NCBI GenBank assembly: GCA_030734395.1
Contig: JAUZTG010000044.1
Span: 558,001 to 622,000, forward strand
DNA length: 64,000 nucleotides
Direction: 5' to 3'
Source of the DNA: Sarocladium kiliense
Lineage: Eukaryota > Ascomycota > Sordariomycetes > Hypocreales > Sarocladiaceae
Positions within the stretch are counted from its first letter, which is position 1, and each line of letters starts with the position of its first letter. Below, in pieces: positions 10,050 through 21,489 of this stretch. The notes beneath the pieces are model-generated. The model made no database searches and was not told the origin of the DNA. It was given only the letters and a program-made list of their open reading frames with translations. The translations under genes and the position numbers were made by a program.

Positions 10050-12605
10050 CTACAGTCCAACTCCGCCATTCATGAACTCAGGTGTCATCCAGTCGCCATT
10101 GCCCGGTACCCACATATTCATGTCAACACCCATAGCATACTCAAGCCCATTATCGAGACCAAGTCCCTCAAGTGCCCCTTCGTACGCGTTATTAAGCTCC
10201 GTGACTTGGGCACCGACGGGACCGGGGGTTGCCTGAGGAGGCTGTGATGCTGCAGAGGGTTGCGGCTGCTGTGTCTGATCTGGCAAGGGCTGAGGAAGCT
10301 CGGACGATGTGGCCTGGGTTGCGACAGCAGCATTCACGGCACCATTTGACGAGGCAGCCTTGTTGGTGCCATTGCCGCGATGGACTTGGATGTCTTGAAT
10401 GGGTTGAAGAGGATCTGGCTGCGAGAACTGGTTGTCCGTAGACCATGGATCGGCAACGATGGCTGGGGGAAGGGAAGCAATGCCGAGAGGGCCCATACCA
10501 CCATTGCTGCCTCGAGCGTTTCGCAAGAGGTTCTTTGATGAGTGACCGCGGGTATGGCCTCCGATCTTACCGTTCTGCACAGTTGGGCTACCTCCCCTTG
10601 ATGAGCTGCTGCCCCTGGACCCGATGCCCTGGGCAACTAGCTTCTCAAGGTCGCTTTTGATGCCACTCGCAGCCTTGCCGGTGCAGTACTCCCGAATGGC
10701 CTGGAGACAGACGCCAGTGCGCTCCAGAACCACATCGGGGTTGAGATCAAACTTCTCGGCATTTGTGTGGTAAGCATACGTCAGAATCCGAGCCGCCTGA
10801 TAAGCACAAAGAGCTAGGTCGAGATCGGCAGCCATTTTGGCATGCAATTTCTGTGTTGAGGAGAAGATGTTGGCAATGGCGGTGGCGTGATCGACGCACT
10901 GGCGCTGGCAATGTTCGAGGAAGCTCTCTGGAAGACTTTCGAGAACGGAACGAGGAAGGGCCTCACGCAGGCCTGCAAGGCCGATGCGATAGAGGTCACA
11001 GTGGCATTGCCGCCACCAGAGATGAATCATGACGTACACACAGAGCCGTGGAGAGTAGGCGCGTAAGCGAAGAGAAGCCTCGGAGAATTGGAATGAAGCA
11101 GGAAGTTGAGCGGCGAAATCGTCAAGCTCCTGATGAAGTGTCAGGACGCGCGTTTGCATTCGAGCTGCGTGCATATCCTTTGTTCGGAGCACGCTCTTCG
11201 TAAACTCTGCGACCTTTTTGCGGATATGCTGGATGCGAATGTGGAGGGCGAGACTGCCGATGTCCTCTGCATGGGGTGACGATTTAGATTCTGGAATGAG
11301 TTTCTCCGATGGTTGCGGTAGATCGAACTCGAAGTTTCGCTCATTACATGGTAGAGTGACATGAATAGCATCGGCAGTCCAAAGGGAGAAGTCCGGAAAG
11401 CCTCCAGAGACACCGACGTCTATGCAGTAGAGTGACCACATGAGTCTTCGACGTGACTCTTGCGCAAGGAAGCACAGGTTTGGGCTTTCGTAGTTGAGAC
11501 GAAGCGAGGCTGCATATCGTGAAGCCAGACTTAGCAAGAAAAAGGCGCTGGGGAAGCGGTGCGAAAGGATACGATGCTTGATCATGAAGACAAGAGCCTG
11601 GATCTTGATGGTGGAGGGACGGGCATAGTCTGAGAAGATGAGCTGCTCAGCTTCGTCAACACATCGATCTCCGTATTCGCGCATGCCGGAACCCATGTCT
11701 GTAAGGTAAGACGTGATGCCAATGAGGGCAAGAAGCAAGGGTCGATCAACCTTGCCAGCGTGATACTGCTCCATGAGAGAGGCGCGGTGCAGGAACGAGT
11801 ACATGGGTATGTGATGAACGTGGCGGAAGAACTTCTCGAAGGTGCTGCCTATTAAGGCATCGAACGAGCCATGAGGACCAGGACTAGTAGACGGGTTAGC
11901 TATTATAATATGTCAATCATCAGTGTGAAGTACGTACACATCCTGCTGGTAGCCTGTTGGAGTATTGGTGCTCCCAGGATCGGTCAATCCTGGGTCGCTG
12001 TCATTGTGCAGATCCTCCATCTGCTCGTCGTGGCTGTCAGGGCTTTGCCTCTGACTGCCACCTCCAACAGATGCGCCACTTCGGGAAACTCTTGCCCGTT
12101 TCGTAGGACGATAGACGCACTCGAGACCCTGAGCGCGACAGCGATCACACGAAGGAACGTGACCTGAGCATCTTGCCTTCCTACTGTGGCAGCTCTGACA
12201 TGCCTGCTTGACGCGACGTCGAGGGAGAGCTACGTTCCACGCGGCAGAATCTGAGTCATCGTAGGAGCAAGGAAAGCCCAGACGCTGACAGTTCGAGCAG
12301 ACGTCTCTTGCGCCGTTGCAGCGAACCTTGCGAGCTCGGCAGGTTGTGCAGGTAGAGGAGGACTTCTTTGGCCGGCGATCGGGGGAGGTGCTGTATGGGT
12401 GAGGAGGGTTCGCCGAGGATGGAGAGACGAGGGACGTATCGAAGTTGGTAAGCTGGTGCGCATGAGAGTTGGAGGAGACGTGGGCATGTTCGTTATCGTG
12501 ATGAGAGTTGCTGAGGTGGGCGGAGGCGGTGGAGGGCTTGTTACCATGATCGCCGTTTGGGGTGAGGGTAGCCGGAGGCGAGGGCGGCGCAGTGTTGGCA
12601 TCCAT
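10050..12605 (-). CDS. Transcription factor with two tandem Zn2Cys6 clusters
   Basis: Two exons, 12605-11938 and 11883-10050, with a 54-nt intron (GTACGT...CTACTAG). The product is 833 residues. Two complete Gal4-type zinc clusters lie side by side, at residues 86-113 (CTTC...CSNC...PC) and 136-163 (CQSC...CDRC...EC), both with the C-x2-C-x6-C-x6-C-x2-C-x6-C spacing. A basic linker (LPRRRVKQ) joins them and a KRARV nuclear-localisation-like motif follows. The central region has the features of the fungal-specific transcription factor domain (ESRRRLMWSLYCIDV). The C-terminal part is rich in Gln, Pro, Gly and Asn, a likely activation region. The N-terminus is His/Ser/Pro-rich. Most family members carry one cluster, so the duplication is unusual. 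Target genes are unknown. Confidence 0.9.
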
Positions 12606-13814
12606 GGTGAGCCATGCGACAACCGAAGAAGTAAAAGGCGTCGGATCAGCGACGCCGAGGGCGAATCTCGGGAAGTCGGTAAGAACAAGGGGTGTCGGCA
12701 GGACGTTGTGTGTGTCAAGATCTCGGGCGGTCGGGACCTGAGAGAAGCCCTCGCCAGTCGTTGTTCCTTCCTACGAATCCAAGGGTTCGGAGTCGTCGCG
12801 AACAACAGCCATGGAATAGGCGACTGCTGTGGATGGCGGATGAAAGACGTGATCCAGTTGGAAGGCGAGAATCTAGAGGAAGGATTGAGCACGCAGTAAA
12901 TGGGCAGTGATGGTGATGGGATGGTCAGTAGAGGGGCGCCGTTGTTTTCTCGCCCGGATTTTCCCACTTTTTTTCCTAGTCGGCGGGTGGAGACGACCGA
13001 CGGCCCGGCGCAGGGAAAGCGACGCAAATGGCGGAGGAGAAGGGCCTCGCGAGGATGAAATTCAGCGTGCGATAGGGTTTAAGATGATATATGGAGGAAC
13101 CAGCAATGGCAGGGAGCAGGTGGAGATAGCAGATGATGACAAGCTTGATCCTCATCGTTCATCATTACCTCACTCTACGCACCGCAGGGCAGGCAAAGAA
13201 GGAATGGCGGATGCTCACACTGAGGGATGCCACGTGACGGGTAATCTGCTCTCCGTCTGCAACGCGGGTGACTCAAGCCTTGCATCGCGTCATTCCTGGC
13301 CTCCCAGTTGCAATTTCTTGTGGCGTCTACGACAACCTTATTTCCCAGCCCTGTTATCGTTCTTCTCAATCCAAATTCCCATCTTCCTCGTCTCCCCAGA
13401 CTTGTTCTGTCTCCGGCTCGTCGTCGGCTGCAGCCACCCTCCTTCACCCGGATCTCGGGACGCCAAGCCCCAGTTTGACCGCCGGGCCCCCGCATGCTGC
13501 AAGGTTAGGTATCCCCCTACCAGATTTAGTAGGGCAGGCTACCTCCGACGTCGCCCACCCCCGCCATGATGGCGTAGGTGAAGCCATCACCGACTCCCGC
13601 CCGACACCCGAGATATTATCGCCCTGCACCCTTCCGCATCTCGTCACCTCTTCCTGTACACATCATGCAGGAACGATGGGATCAGTCGCTGACATCATCA
13701 AGGATGACATGAAAGTGCATCAATATTATGGCATTAAGGCATTCAGGTCTCGTCTCTATCGTTGATGGCCCACTCTATCTCTGCTGGTTATGTTTGTCCT
13801 CCTGATGATGCTAT
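12606..13814. other. Long upstream region of the tandem zinc-cluster gene
   Basis: 1.2 kb without a supported gene, rich in pyrimidine tracts on the minus strand. A long 5' leader of the regulator is plausible. Overlapping frames on both strands here are low-complexity (Arg/Pro/Ser) and look like shadows. Confidence 0.4.
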
Positions 13815-14844
13815 TTAGCAGTGGACGAAGCCGTCGTCGTGGGTGTGGCAGGCCTGATGGAATCCTGGTTAGCATTGACAGAATCGCATCACTTTGACAA
13901 ATCATAAAGCTGGGGCTTACCGAGTCGGCAGCACTCGTGGCACTTGCTGCAGCACTGCTCGTAGAAGAGGGCTTGTCGCTCTCGGCCTCCTCAACGACCA
14001 TCTCTCCCGTGCATCCAACACCTGGAGCAGCGATATCGTACGCCCAGGCATCTACAGCGAACAGCTGCAGGACATCACTGTCGCGTCCGGACTTCTCTGG
14101 TTCCTCCTTCGCCTGACGCAAAGCGTCGGCGTAGTCCTCGGCGTAGTGGTCGACGATGCCCTCGCTGATTTCAGGGACGTGCAGCACACGGTGAAGTAGG
14201 TCCGTTGCCCAGAATGTGTTCAGAGGAGAGCCAGCCACGGTGTAGCCCAGGCCACACATACCGGACAGGAAACGACGGATCTCGAAAGACCTGTCACAGA
14301 TGACGGTCTCGGATGTCGCATTGTCGCCGCGCCAGTGACCAGCCCAGTCTGTTTGGCGTAGAGTTAGCAATGGAACAGTCCATCGGCCTCAACGTGTTTT
14401 CAACTATCCAGGCGACTTACTGTCTTGCGTCTTGCAGTTCTCATCCGGGTCGTCGCATCGAAACAGCACCGCAGATTTGTCAGCACCCACAACACGGTCG
14501 TACCATCCAGCAGGCTCAGCAGTCGAACCATTGCCAAAGTACTTCTGCACAAGCTCGGACTTGTGGCCGAATCGAAGGAGATGGTCGCGAGCGTGCTTGG
14601 CGAGCTGTTCAGTCTCATCTAGGGCTACCACGAGCTGGTTTCGGTACGTCGAGTTGCAAGAGTGATGGATCTGGTACTTCGTTTCCCACTTTGACGACCA
14701 GTCGAAGTCGGGTGACGAAGTAGACGTTGATTCGGGCACCGAGAGGATAGTGCTGGAGGCGTCGGCGCGGGCCATGAGAGGCGATGCGGCGCTACCCTGG
14801 GCGAGCAGCATGAGGGCCGCGGCAGAGACCTGAATGAGACCCAT
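13815..14844 (-). CDS. Secreted zinc-binding protein, Pra1/AspF2/Zps1 family
   Basis: Three exons: 14844-14421, 14348-13921 and a 39-nt last exon 13853-13815 (introns of 72 and 67 nt). The product is 296 residues. A signal peptide (MGLIQVSAAALMLLAQGSA) supports the ATG at 14844; the frame upstream leads only to a GTG. The body matches the Pra1/AspF2 family: CNSTYRNQL, a HARDH motif, LFRCDDPDENC, GHWRGDNAT-ETVICD, and the deuterolysin-like HRVLHVPEISEGIVDHY. The last exon encodes ACHTHDDGFVHC, the Cys/His zinc-binding tail of the family. In Candida and Aspergillus such proteins capture extracellular zinc and bind host factors, and are induced by zinc starvation and alkaline pH; that role is inferred here. 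The partner zinc importer that often lies beside this gene in other fungi is not seen. Confidence 0.93.
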
Positions 14845-16401
14845 CTTTGAAGTTGAGTTGACTGAAGGCACTGAGTGCTTGAATGAGCTTTGTGTATGGG
14901 TTAAGAGGCTCAGATGAAAGGCGCTTCAAGATGTTAGAGGATGACTGGTGAGTAACAACGCCGAGGAGCAGACAGGGCAGCCTCGTCTGCTTTATAGCTG
15001 CACCAGCGGACCAATGCCGAGCTCATCTGCCCACTTGAAGCCGGACATGCGTTCATCGCAGTCGATTCGAGCGCAATTCGCGCATGAGTCTACACAGGTC
15101 CCTGCAAGAACGGATCATCACACCGGGGACAAGCAAAACTATTCAATGGGTCCGTCGGGGATGGCCTTGTAGGCATTGCCCTATCAGAGGCCAGCGCCTC
15201 TAAGCTCTAGACCCTCGATCGAGCTCCAGAAAAGTCGAGAAATCGTTGACAAACGTCATATCATCCTCTTTGCCGGCTTCTGAATGGCTGCCTCTCGACT
15301 TACACGCGTGGGATGGGCAAACTGGAGCCCCACAGAACAGCCGTGATGGTGAACCATCAGGGTACGACACTGACCAGGATGCCGTTGCTTAGCTCAACAT
15401 GCACCACACTTGTTGCCCAGACTTGCTGGTGTACCCTGATGGCATCTTCCCGCGGCTTTGTTTTCCTTGGGGTTTGTTTCTTCGCTTAGGCTGGAGGCTG
15501 GGAAAGGTTAATGTTAAGCTTGAAGGCAGCGGACTGTTCTAGCGTTGAGTCTTGATGGGATGGATGGGGGCAGCCACTCGGCATCCACACCATGGCGTGC
15601 ACCTTTATGGCATGCTATCCAGGGAATCAGCCATGAGACCTGTCAAAAGTTTTCATCAGCCCGGTACATTCAAGGTGGCAGAACCATGGTGCTGGATCTT
15701 CCGGGTCTCAGCTACTGCGGGATTGTCTTTGTGCTTCCGGAGGGGATTGTCTCTCGCGTGTGAGCCACGAGGTTGGATGAACATGCATCGGAACTAGTCT
15801 GTGCATCTGGCAGTGCATGAGTGTTGCATAGAGAACCATTTAGTCGAAGTTCACATCTATCCTCCAGCATCCTCGGTCTGCCACGAGGACTCCTCCTACC
15901 TAAACGTCGTCAAGGGTAGAGCCTACAATACACTCGACTGGATCTTCCTTCGGTAGTGCCGAGTCTCAGAGAGATTCTTAACACAGGATGGACACCGATG
16001 CTCCTTCTCGCAGCTCGTCTTTGACTCGTCGAAACGGAGAATGGGCACGGCGCCCGTGCAGTGGGTGTAATACGTGCTTTTTGGGTGTCTAGCAAATCTC
16101 TGACGCATCTAACTGCGCCTGCTTTCTGTCTGCAAGCCATTTACAGCACAATTATCTGTATCAAAAGATTGTTCCATAATCAGACTGACATCAGCTCGCT
16201 TCAAGTCAAAAGACGTGTGAACACCATCGCCACGTGCTGGCCTTCGCAAAGCCAGACTTTCACAACGCGGCGATGTCTACCCCACAGAGAAAACATACCA
16301 TTGACACTTTTTAAAGCCCATGTCTACTTCTTCATTCTTGAGTCAGTCTTGGAAATGCCATACGAGTACCTCAAGCACTGCAAAGCGGACAGAACGTCAC
16401 G
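14845..16401. other. Upstream region of the zinc-binding protein gene
   Basis: 1.55 kb with no supported gene. A TATA element is listed separately. I looked for PacC (GCCARG) and ZafA-like repeats by eye near the start and found no convincing match. A CAAGGTGGC at about 15670 is isolated. Confidence 0.35.
14991..14997 (-). promoter_or_regulatory. TATA box of the Pra1-like gene
   Basis: CTATAAA on the minus strand, about 150 bp before the ATG at 14844. Distance and sequence fit a regulated TATA promoter. Confidence 0.45.
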
Positions 16402-16962
16402 ATGGACTCTACCTCAACTACCCCAGCCCGGAAAATGGTCACAGTATGGGAAACTTCCACAATACCTGTAAACACTACCAAGACCATCCACCTCGTCTAC
16501 GAAACCGTCACCGAAACAACCACAATCGTCGAGTTAGATCCTGTTACCCTAACCAGGACGTTCGTCGTCATCCACGAGCCCTCGAAACTTCCTCTGGGTG
16601 GTGTCCGCCCCATGCCGCCATATGATGCACCAGCTGTGGCAGAGAAAAGCCAGGGACCTCACTGGACCGAGATTCTCAGTATCTTTGGGTGTTGCTGCGT
16701 TGGAATGTCGTTTTTAGTTGTGTTTTCATCTTGTTCGTGCAGTATCGGGCAACCGGCCAGCCGGTTATCAGCATTCAGAGGTGGTATCGCAGGCGAAGAA
16801 GGCAAGCTTGATGAGGCAATTGCAAACCCAGGTCTCCTCTTCGCCAATCTGAAGATGTTACTTGGAATGGAAGCAAATGAGACCCTTTTGGTGGTTCTCG
16901 CGAATGATTGGGCGGTATTTGGCAAAAGGGCCCTCACTGGCTTGGTCCTGATTTACCAATGA
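16402..16962 (+). CDS. Hypothetical small membrane protein, possibly frameshifted
   Basis: The frame starts at an ATG and reads 186 residues. Residues 12-50 are rich in Thr/Val (VTVWETSTIP, YETVTETTTIV), a pattern common in fungal surface or membrane proteins. A transmembrane segment starts at about residue 91 (WTEILSIFGCCCVG). In the middle of that segment the frame becomes Cys/Ser-rich and then unremarkable. The +2 frame, entered at the T5 run 16711-16715, instead continues the hydrophobic segment (VFILFVQYRATGQ) and then has a basic RWYRRRRR tail ending at 16811, which is a typical post-membrane sequence. One missing T would explain this. The gene is either recently broken or there is an assembly error. 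No known family was recognised. Confidence 0.45.
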   Translation: MDSTSTTPARKMVTVWETSTIPVNTTKTIHLVYETVTETTTIVELDPVTLTRTFVVIHEPSKLPLGGVRPMPPYDAPAVAEKSQGPHWTEILSIFGCCCVGMSFLVVFSSCSCSIGQPASRLSAFRGGIAGEEGKLDEAIANPGLLFANLKMLLGMEANETLLVVLANDWAVFGKRALTGLVLIYQ

Positions 16963-17329
16963 CGACTATAGTATTCTGGGGACTCAATGATTCATCTCTA
17001 CGAGAAGTATTGACTCGTTTCTGTGTCTTGTCTCATCAGGATCTAAGCAATAAATGCAACGTCTTCAAGGCGTTGTTTATGCTTTCCACTACCCTACTCA
17101 ATGCAGGTCGCTGGGGATCGATGTCGTAAGACGAGGATCACCAGGTCCCCGCACGGAAGCTCCCCGACCGGATATGAACACCATCACCGAATAGCCTTAA
17201 AGACCCTCAGCGAATGGATTTCTGAGATATTCAGAGATCTAGCCTTCCCAGTGGTCCAAGAAACTGACCTGGTCGGACGCATTTGCCTGGGCACTGTAGC
17301 TGATGGATGCGATGACGCCTCAATCAGGG
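16963..17329. other. Intergenic, GH31 upstream region
   Basis: About 370 bp before the alpha-glucosidase start. Short frames only. Confidence 0.3.
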
Positions 17330-20300
17330 ATGTTAGGCGCACTATCACTTCTAGTCGCCAAACCAGCAATAGGATCTGCCAAAGTCCTTTCTGCTGCACT
17401 CGACGCTTCCTGCTTGGGATACAATGTCAGCCACGTGGTTGACGACGGATTCAAGGTCGAGGCTCGACTTGATCTTGTAGGAGATGGCTGTGGTGTCTAT
17501 GGACCGGATGTCGCCCATCTCACAATGAAAGTCGAATACCAAGGAGGTCCGGGACTCATCTCCCATGAATTCACATATCAGCACTAATGGGTTTCTAGAT
17601 GACCGCCTTCATATTCTCATCGAAGATCACGATGAAGCCCGTTACCAAGTCCCAAGCGAGATCTTCCCTCGTCCATCCTCGATACCACCTGCGTACCTAT
17701 CAGACTCGCTTCTCTCCTTCAACCTCGAAAACGATTCTGGACTTTTCGCATTCCAAATAACTCGGCGTGACACCGGTGATGTTCTATTTGATACAGGTAA
17801 CACAACTCTCATTTTCGAACGACAGTTCCTCCGGTTGAAGACCTGGCTTGCCAAGAACCCCAACTTGTACGGCCTAGGCGAGCACAGTGACCCCTTTCGC
17901 CTCAAATCACAAGACTATATGCGGACCCTTTGGAACCGTGACTCCGGCGCAATCCCGGGCGGCCAGAATCTCTATGGAAGCCATCCGATCTACTTTGACC
18001 ATAGGACAGGAGGGACCCACGGTGTTCTTCTCATGAACTCCAATGGCATGGACATCGTCATTAGCATGGAAGATGATGGTCGACAGTATCTCGAGTATCG
18101 CGCTATTGGTGGTGTTCTGGACTTGTATTTCTTTGCAGGCCCGAGTCCAAGGGATGTGGCGCGTCAATATGCTGATTTGATCTCGAAGCCTGCAATGGTG
18201 CCATACTGGAGCCTCGGAGTGAGTAACACAAGTGTTTGCTGAGATTCTTGGCTAACTGTTTGTAGTTCCACCAATGCAAATATGGGTATCGAGACTGGTT
18301 CGAGGTAGCGGAAGTGGTGCATAACTACTCCCAGGCCAACATCCCTCTTGAGTGAGACGAGCTACCCGTAGTTGAGGGACCCCAGCTGACTGAGTCTCGA
18401 CAGAGTAATGTGGACAGATATTGACTACATGGATCACCGACTCGTATTCACTCTCGACGAAGGCAACTTCCCATTAGAGCGTATGCAAGATGTCGTGAAG
18501 TACATCCATGACCGGCAGCAGCGATACATCATGATGGTGGATCCAGCCGTGGGCAAGCAGGACTATCATGCCTATAAGAGAGGACTTGAGATGGATGTCT
18601 TCATGAAAAGAGAAAATGGTTCTCACTTTGAGGGAGTGGTTTGGCCCGTAAGCGCGGCCCATCATCTGCATTGACAGGATCGCTAACTGTGTGGTCTTAG
18701 GGAGTCACCGTCTTCCCGGACTGGTTCCACCCGAATGGTACAGCGTATTGGGTCGAGATGTTCAAGACGATGTTCGACTCAGAAGTAGGAGTTGATATTG
18801 ACGGTGTCTGGTAAGCTAACACCATTCATGACCCTTCATACACCCACCAAGGCGCGGGTGCAGCACTACTAACGGCATCACAGGATTGACATGAATGAGC
18901 CAGCCAGTTTCTGTACCTTCCCTTGCGAGGACCCAAAACGCCAGGCTTCTGACAGAAACCTCCCCCCGAAGCCGCCTGCAGTGAGAAAGCCTCCTAGGTC
19001 AATCCCAGGCTTTCCGTCTCGAGGTAAAAGTACTACCGAGCGTGAAGCCCGAAGAAGTTGGTTCGACTCTGCAGGCTCATCCAGTCATATGCAAGAAGCT
19101 CTTGAGCCGCCATCTCAATACTTAGAGGTCGACCATGAGAGCGATGATCTTCTCTTCCCTCCCTACCGCATCAACAACCACGTCGGAGAACTTGGCGAGC
19201 AGACGATGCACCCAAACTTGCGCCATGCGAATGGACTGTGGACATATGATGCTCACAACCTCTACGGTGCCTGTAAGTCAACCGACCCATGGTGTACCGA
19301 AACATGTTAACAAAAATTTGAGTGATGTCGATGGCCACCAGAACTGCTACGCTTGCGCGCCGGCCCAATCTCAAGCCGTTCATAGTGACGCGCAGTACAT
19401 TTGCTGGATCTGGGAAAGCTGTTGCGAAATGGCTAGGTGACAACGTATCTACTTGGCATCATTAGTGAGTTGATGTTCTCAGAGGTTATAGGCATAACTA
19501 ACCACGGCCTAGTCGTATCTCGATCAGAGGCATGCTAGGATTTGCGTCGATCTATCAACAACCCATGGTGGGAAGTGATGTAAGACTGATCCCGTACAGC
19601 GTTTCCCCCGTTACACACTAATGAGTACACAGGTGTGTGGCTTCTTGGGTGATACTAATGAGAGGCTTTGTGCCCGCTGGACAACACTAGGTGCCTTCAT
19701 GCCCTTCTTCCGTAACCATGCCGATGCTCCCTCTTCGAATCAAGAGTTCTACCTTTGGCCGCTTGTGGCAGACGCAGCGCGATATGCCATCTCGATGCGC
19801 TACCGCCTTCTTGACTATCTGTACACGGCACTGCAGCGGCAGAGTGACGATGGGACCCCGGCCATCAATCCTTTGTGGTTCTTACACCCGCAGGACAATG
19901 CTACCTTTGCCATTGACGAGCAGTATTACTTCGGCGACTGTATCCTTGTATCACCTGTCATGGAAGAGGACTCGACAACGGTAACCATGTATCTTCCGGA
20001 CGACATGTTCTACGAGCTCGACACGCATAAGCCTATCCGTGGCCATGGTCAGTGGATTAAGCAGCACGACATTGCGTACGATCGCATCCCGCTACACATC
20101 CGTGGAGGATGTGTCATCCCACTGCGTGTCGAAAGTGCCAACACAACAACAGAGCTGAGGAAAAAAGGGTTCGAACTCATCGTTGCGCCAGGACAAGATC
20201 TTACGGCTCGTGGCTCGTTGTACGTTGATGATGGCGAGAGTCTTGATGGTGGCAGCACGAAGACTCGAGTGCAGTGGGTGTATGAGGCTGGAGAGCTAAC

Positions 20301-20418
20301 CACTATTGTTGACGAAGGATTCGTGAGTCTTGAAGAAGCGGGCATTAAGATTGAGAGAGTGACGATTCTTGGACGAGGTAATGAGGAGCATGATGGCAGC
20401 GGCAGTGATGAGCTCTAG
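17330..20418 (+). CDS. Secreted GH31 alpha-glucosidase
   Basis: Nine exons: 17330-17546, 17599-18218, 18266-18351, 18404-18647, 18701-18810, 18884-19272, 19323-19464, 19513-19579 and 19633-20418. The eight introns are 47-73 nt; the first donor is GTCCGG and one acceptor is GAG, the rest are standard. The product is 886 residues, within the usual range for fungal GH31. The signal peptide is MLGALSLLVAKPAIGSA. Domain order is an N-terminal beta-sandwich (GLGEHSDPF), then the (beta/alpha)8 barrel with the nucleophile Asp in GVWIDMNEP and the acid/base Asp in KWLGDN, then C-terminal beta domains. A Pro-rich insert follows the nucleophile, as in secreted fungal alpha-glucosidases. It should release glucose from the non-reducing ends of maltose, starch-derived or related sugars outside the cell. 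An alpha-xylosidase specificity is less likely. The apparent stop codons all fall inside introns. Confidence 0.95.
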
Positions 20419-20791
20419 TGACTGAATTGATGTTCATAGCTTCGTGATTGTAAAGGTGGCTGGCATGATACCGGAACAATCATTCCTGCATATTATGTTG
20501 GTCAACAATTCCACTGTTTGAGAGCTTCTCCGCAAAACTGGGGTCAGATCTCAGGGACATGCGATGATCGAAGCGTCAGGTGTGGTGTTGTCACAAGCCA
20601 ATTCAGGGTTCGCGCAGCTTGCTCCGGGCTGTGTAGTCATCCACATCGTCATCACGACATCATTTCCCAGGTTTCCAGGGTTCGTCATCAGGACGAACCT
20701 ATGTGGCTTTAATAGATGATCGCCGTTCTTCCATCTTCTTTCTCATCTCAATTCACAAACAATAATTGAGAAAATTGCAAAATCGCCCACA
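20419..20791. other. Intergenic
   Basis: About 370 bp between two genes on the same strand. A pyrimidine-rich tract (tcttccatcttctttctcatctc-type, about 20729-20750) lies just before the next start. No gene seen. Confidence 0.3.
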
Positions 20792-21304
20792 ATGTCTCTG
20801 TACCGCACGTCGACCCGCGCCGCCATGCGCACCAACCTTAGACCATGCGTCGCTCGCGCTCAATTCCACGCCTCCAGCGTTCGTGCTGTCAAGTTTGAGG
20901 GGACGGATATGGATGATCTAGGTGGCCCAGGCGGTCAAGCTCCTCCTCCTCAGAGCCCAGGTGGTCCTGAAGCGGCCAAGCGGAATTGGTGAGACCCTAC
21001 ACCTATCACTTCCTAGAGTTCCCTGCTAATGCTAGTCTCTAGGGTCCCGATCGCTGCTGGAGTGGTGGCCGTTGGTGCAGGCTTCTGGTACATGACGTCG
21101 CCGAAGCAGGAGAAGCTCGTCTCCCGAGCAAAGGAGCTTGAGCAAAAGGCGGAAGAGAAAGCGGGTGAGCTGACGAACGAGGGTGCGGCGAAAGCACAGC
21201 AGTTGGAGAACAAGACAAAGAACTTGGCGGCTGGTGCCGACTCGCCCAAGCCGTTGCAGGAGATGAGCGGTAGGAAGTCCAATAATCCCTTCAGGGCTGA
21301 ATAA
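20792..21304 (+). CDS. Small mitochondrial-type membrane protein
   Basis: Two exons, 20792-20988 and 21043-21304, with a 54-nt intron. The product is 152 residues. The N-terminus is rich in Arg, Ser, Thr and Ala with no acidic residue for about 34 residues (MSLYRTSTRAAMRTNLRPC), a classic mitochondrial presequence. After a Gly/Pro linker there is one short transmembrane segment (VPIAAGVVAVGAGFWYM, about residues 67-83). A charged Lys/Glu/Ala coiled coil (KELEQKAEEKAGEL) follows. This architecture suggests a protein of the inner mitochondrial membrane. I do not recognise the family. Confidence 0.75.
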
Positions 21305-21489
21305 AGATGGAAGGGCCTCAAGAAGTGGCAGCTGGATGATGGTATAAGATTGGTGTACAGAATTAGATCTACGCTAAGGTATTCCAAGAGGAAATGTGGT
21401 ATCCAAGATAATTGTGCATCTCGCTGGATGACAATGGTGCATGCCGTACATCCGCGCCCTCTCCACTACCTCGGAGCTTGAGGTCATCA

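Noticed and set aside
12230..13027. Long minus-strand frame of 265 codons
   Set aside because: Arg/Pro/Ser low-complexity shadow of the zinc-cluster gene and its leader, with no domain.
17303..20418. The GH31 gene looks broken into many short frames with stop codons
   Set aside because: All breaks coincide with GT-AG introns, and the nine exons join in frame with both catalytic Asp residues.
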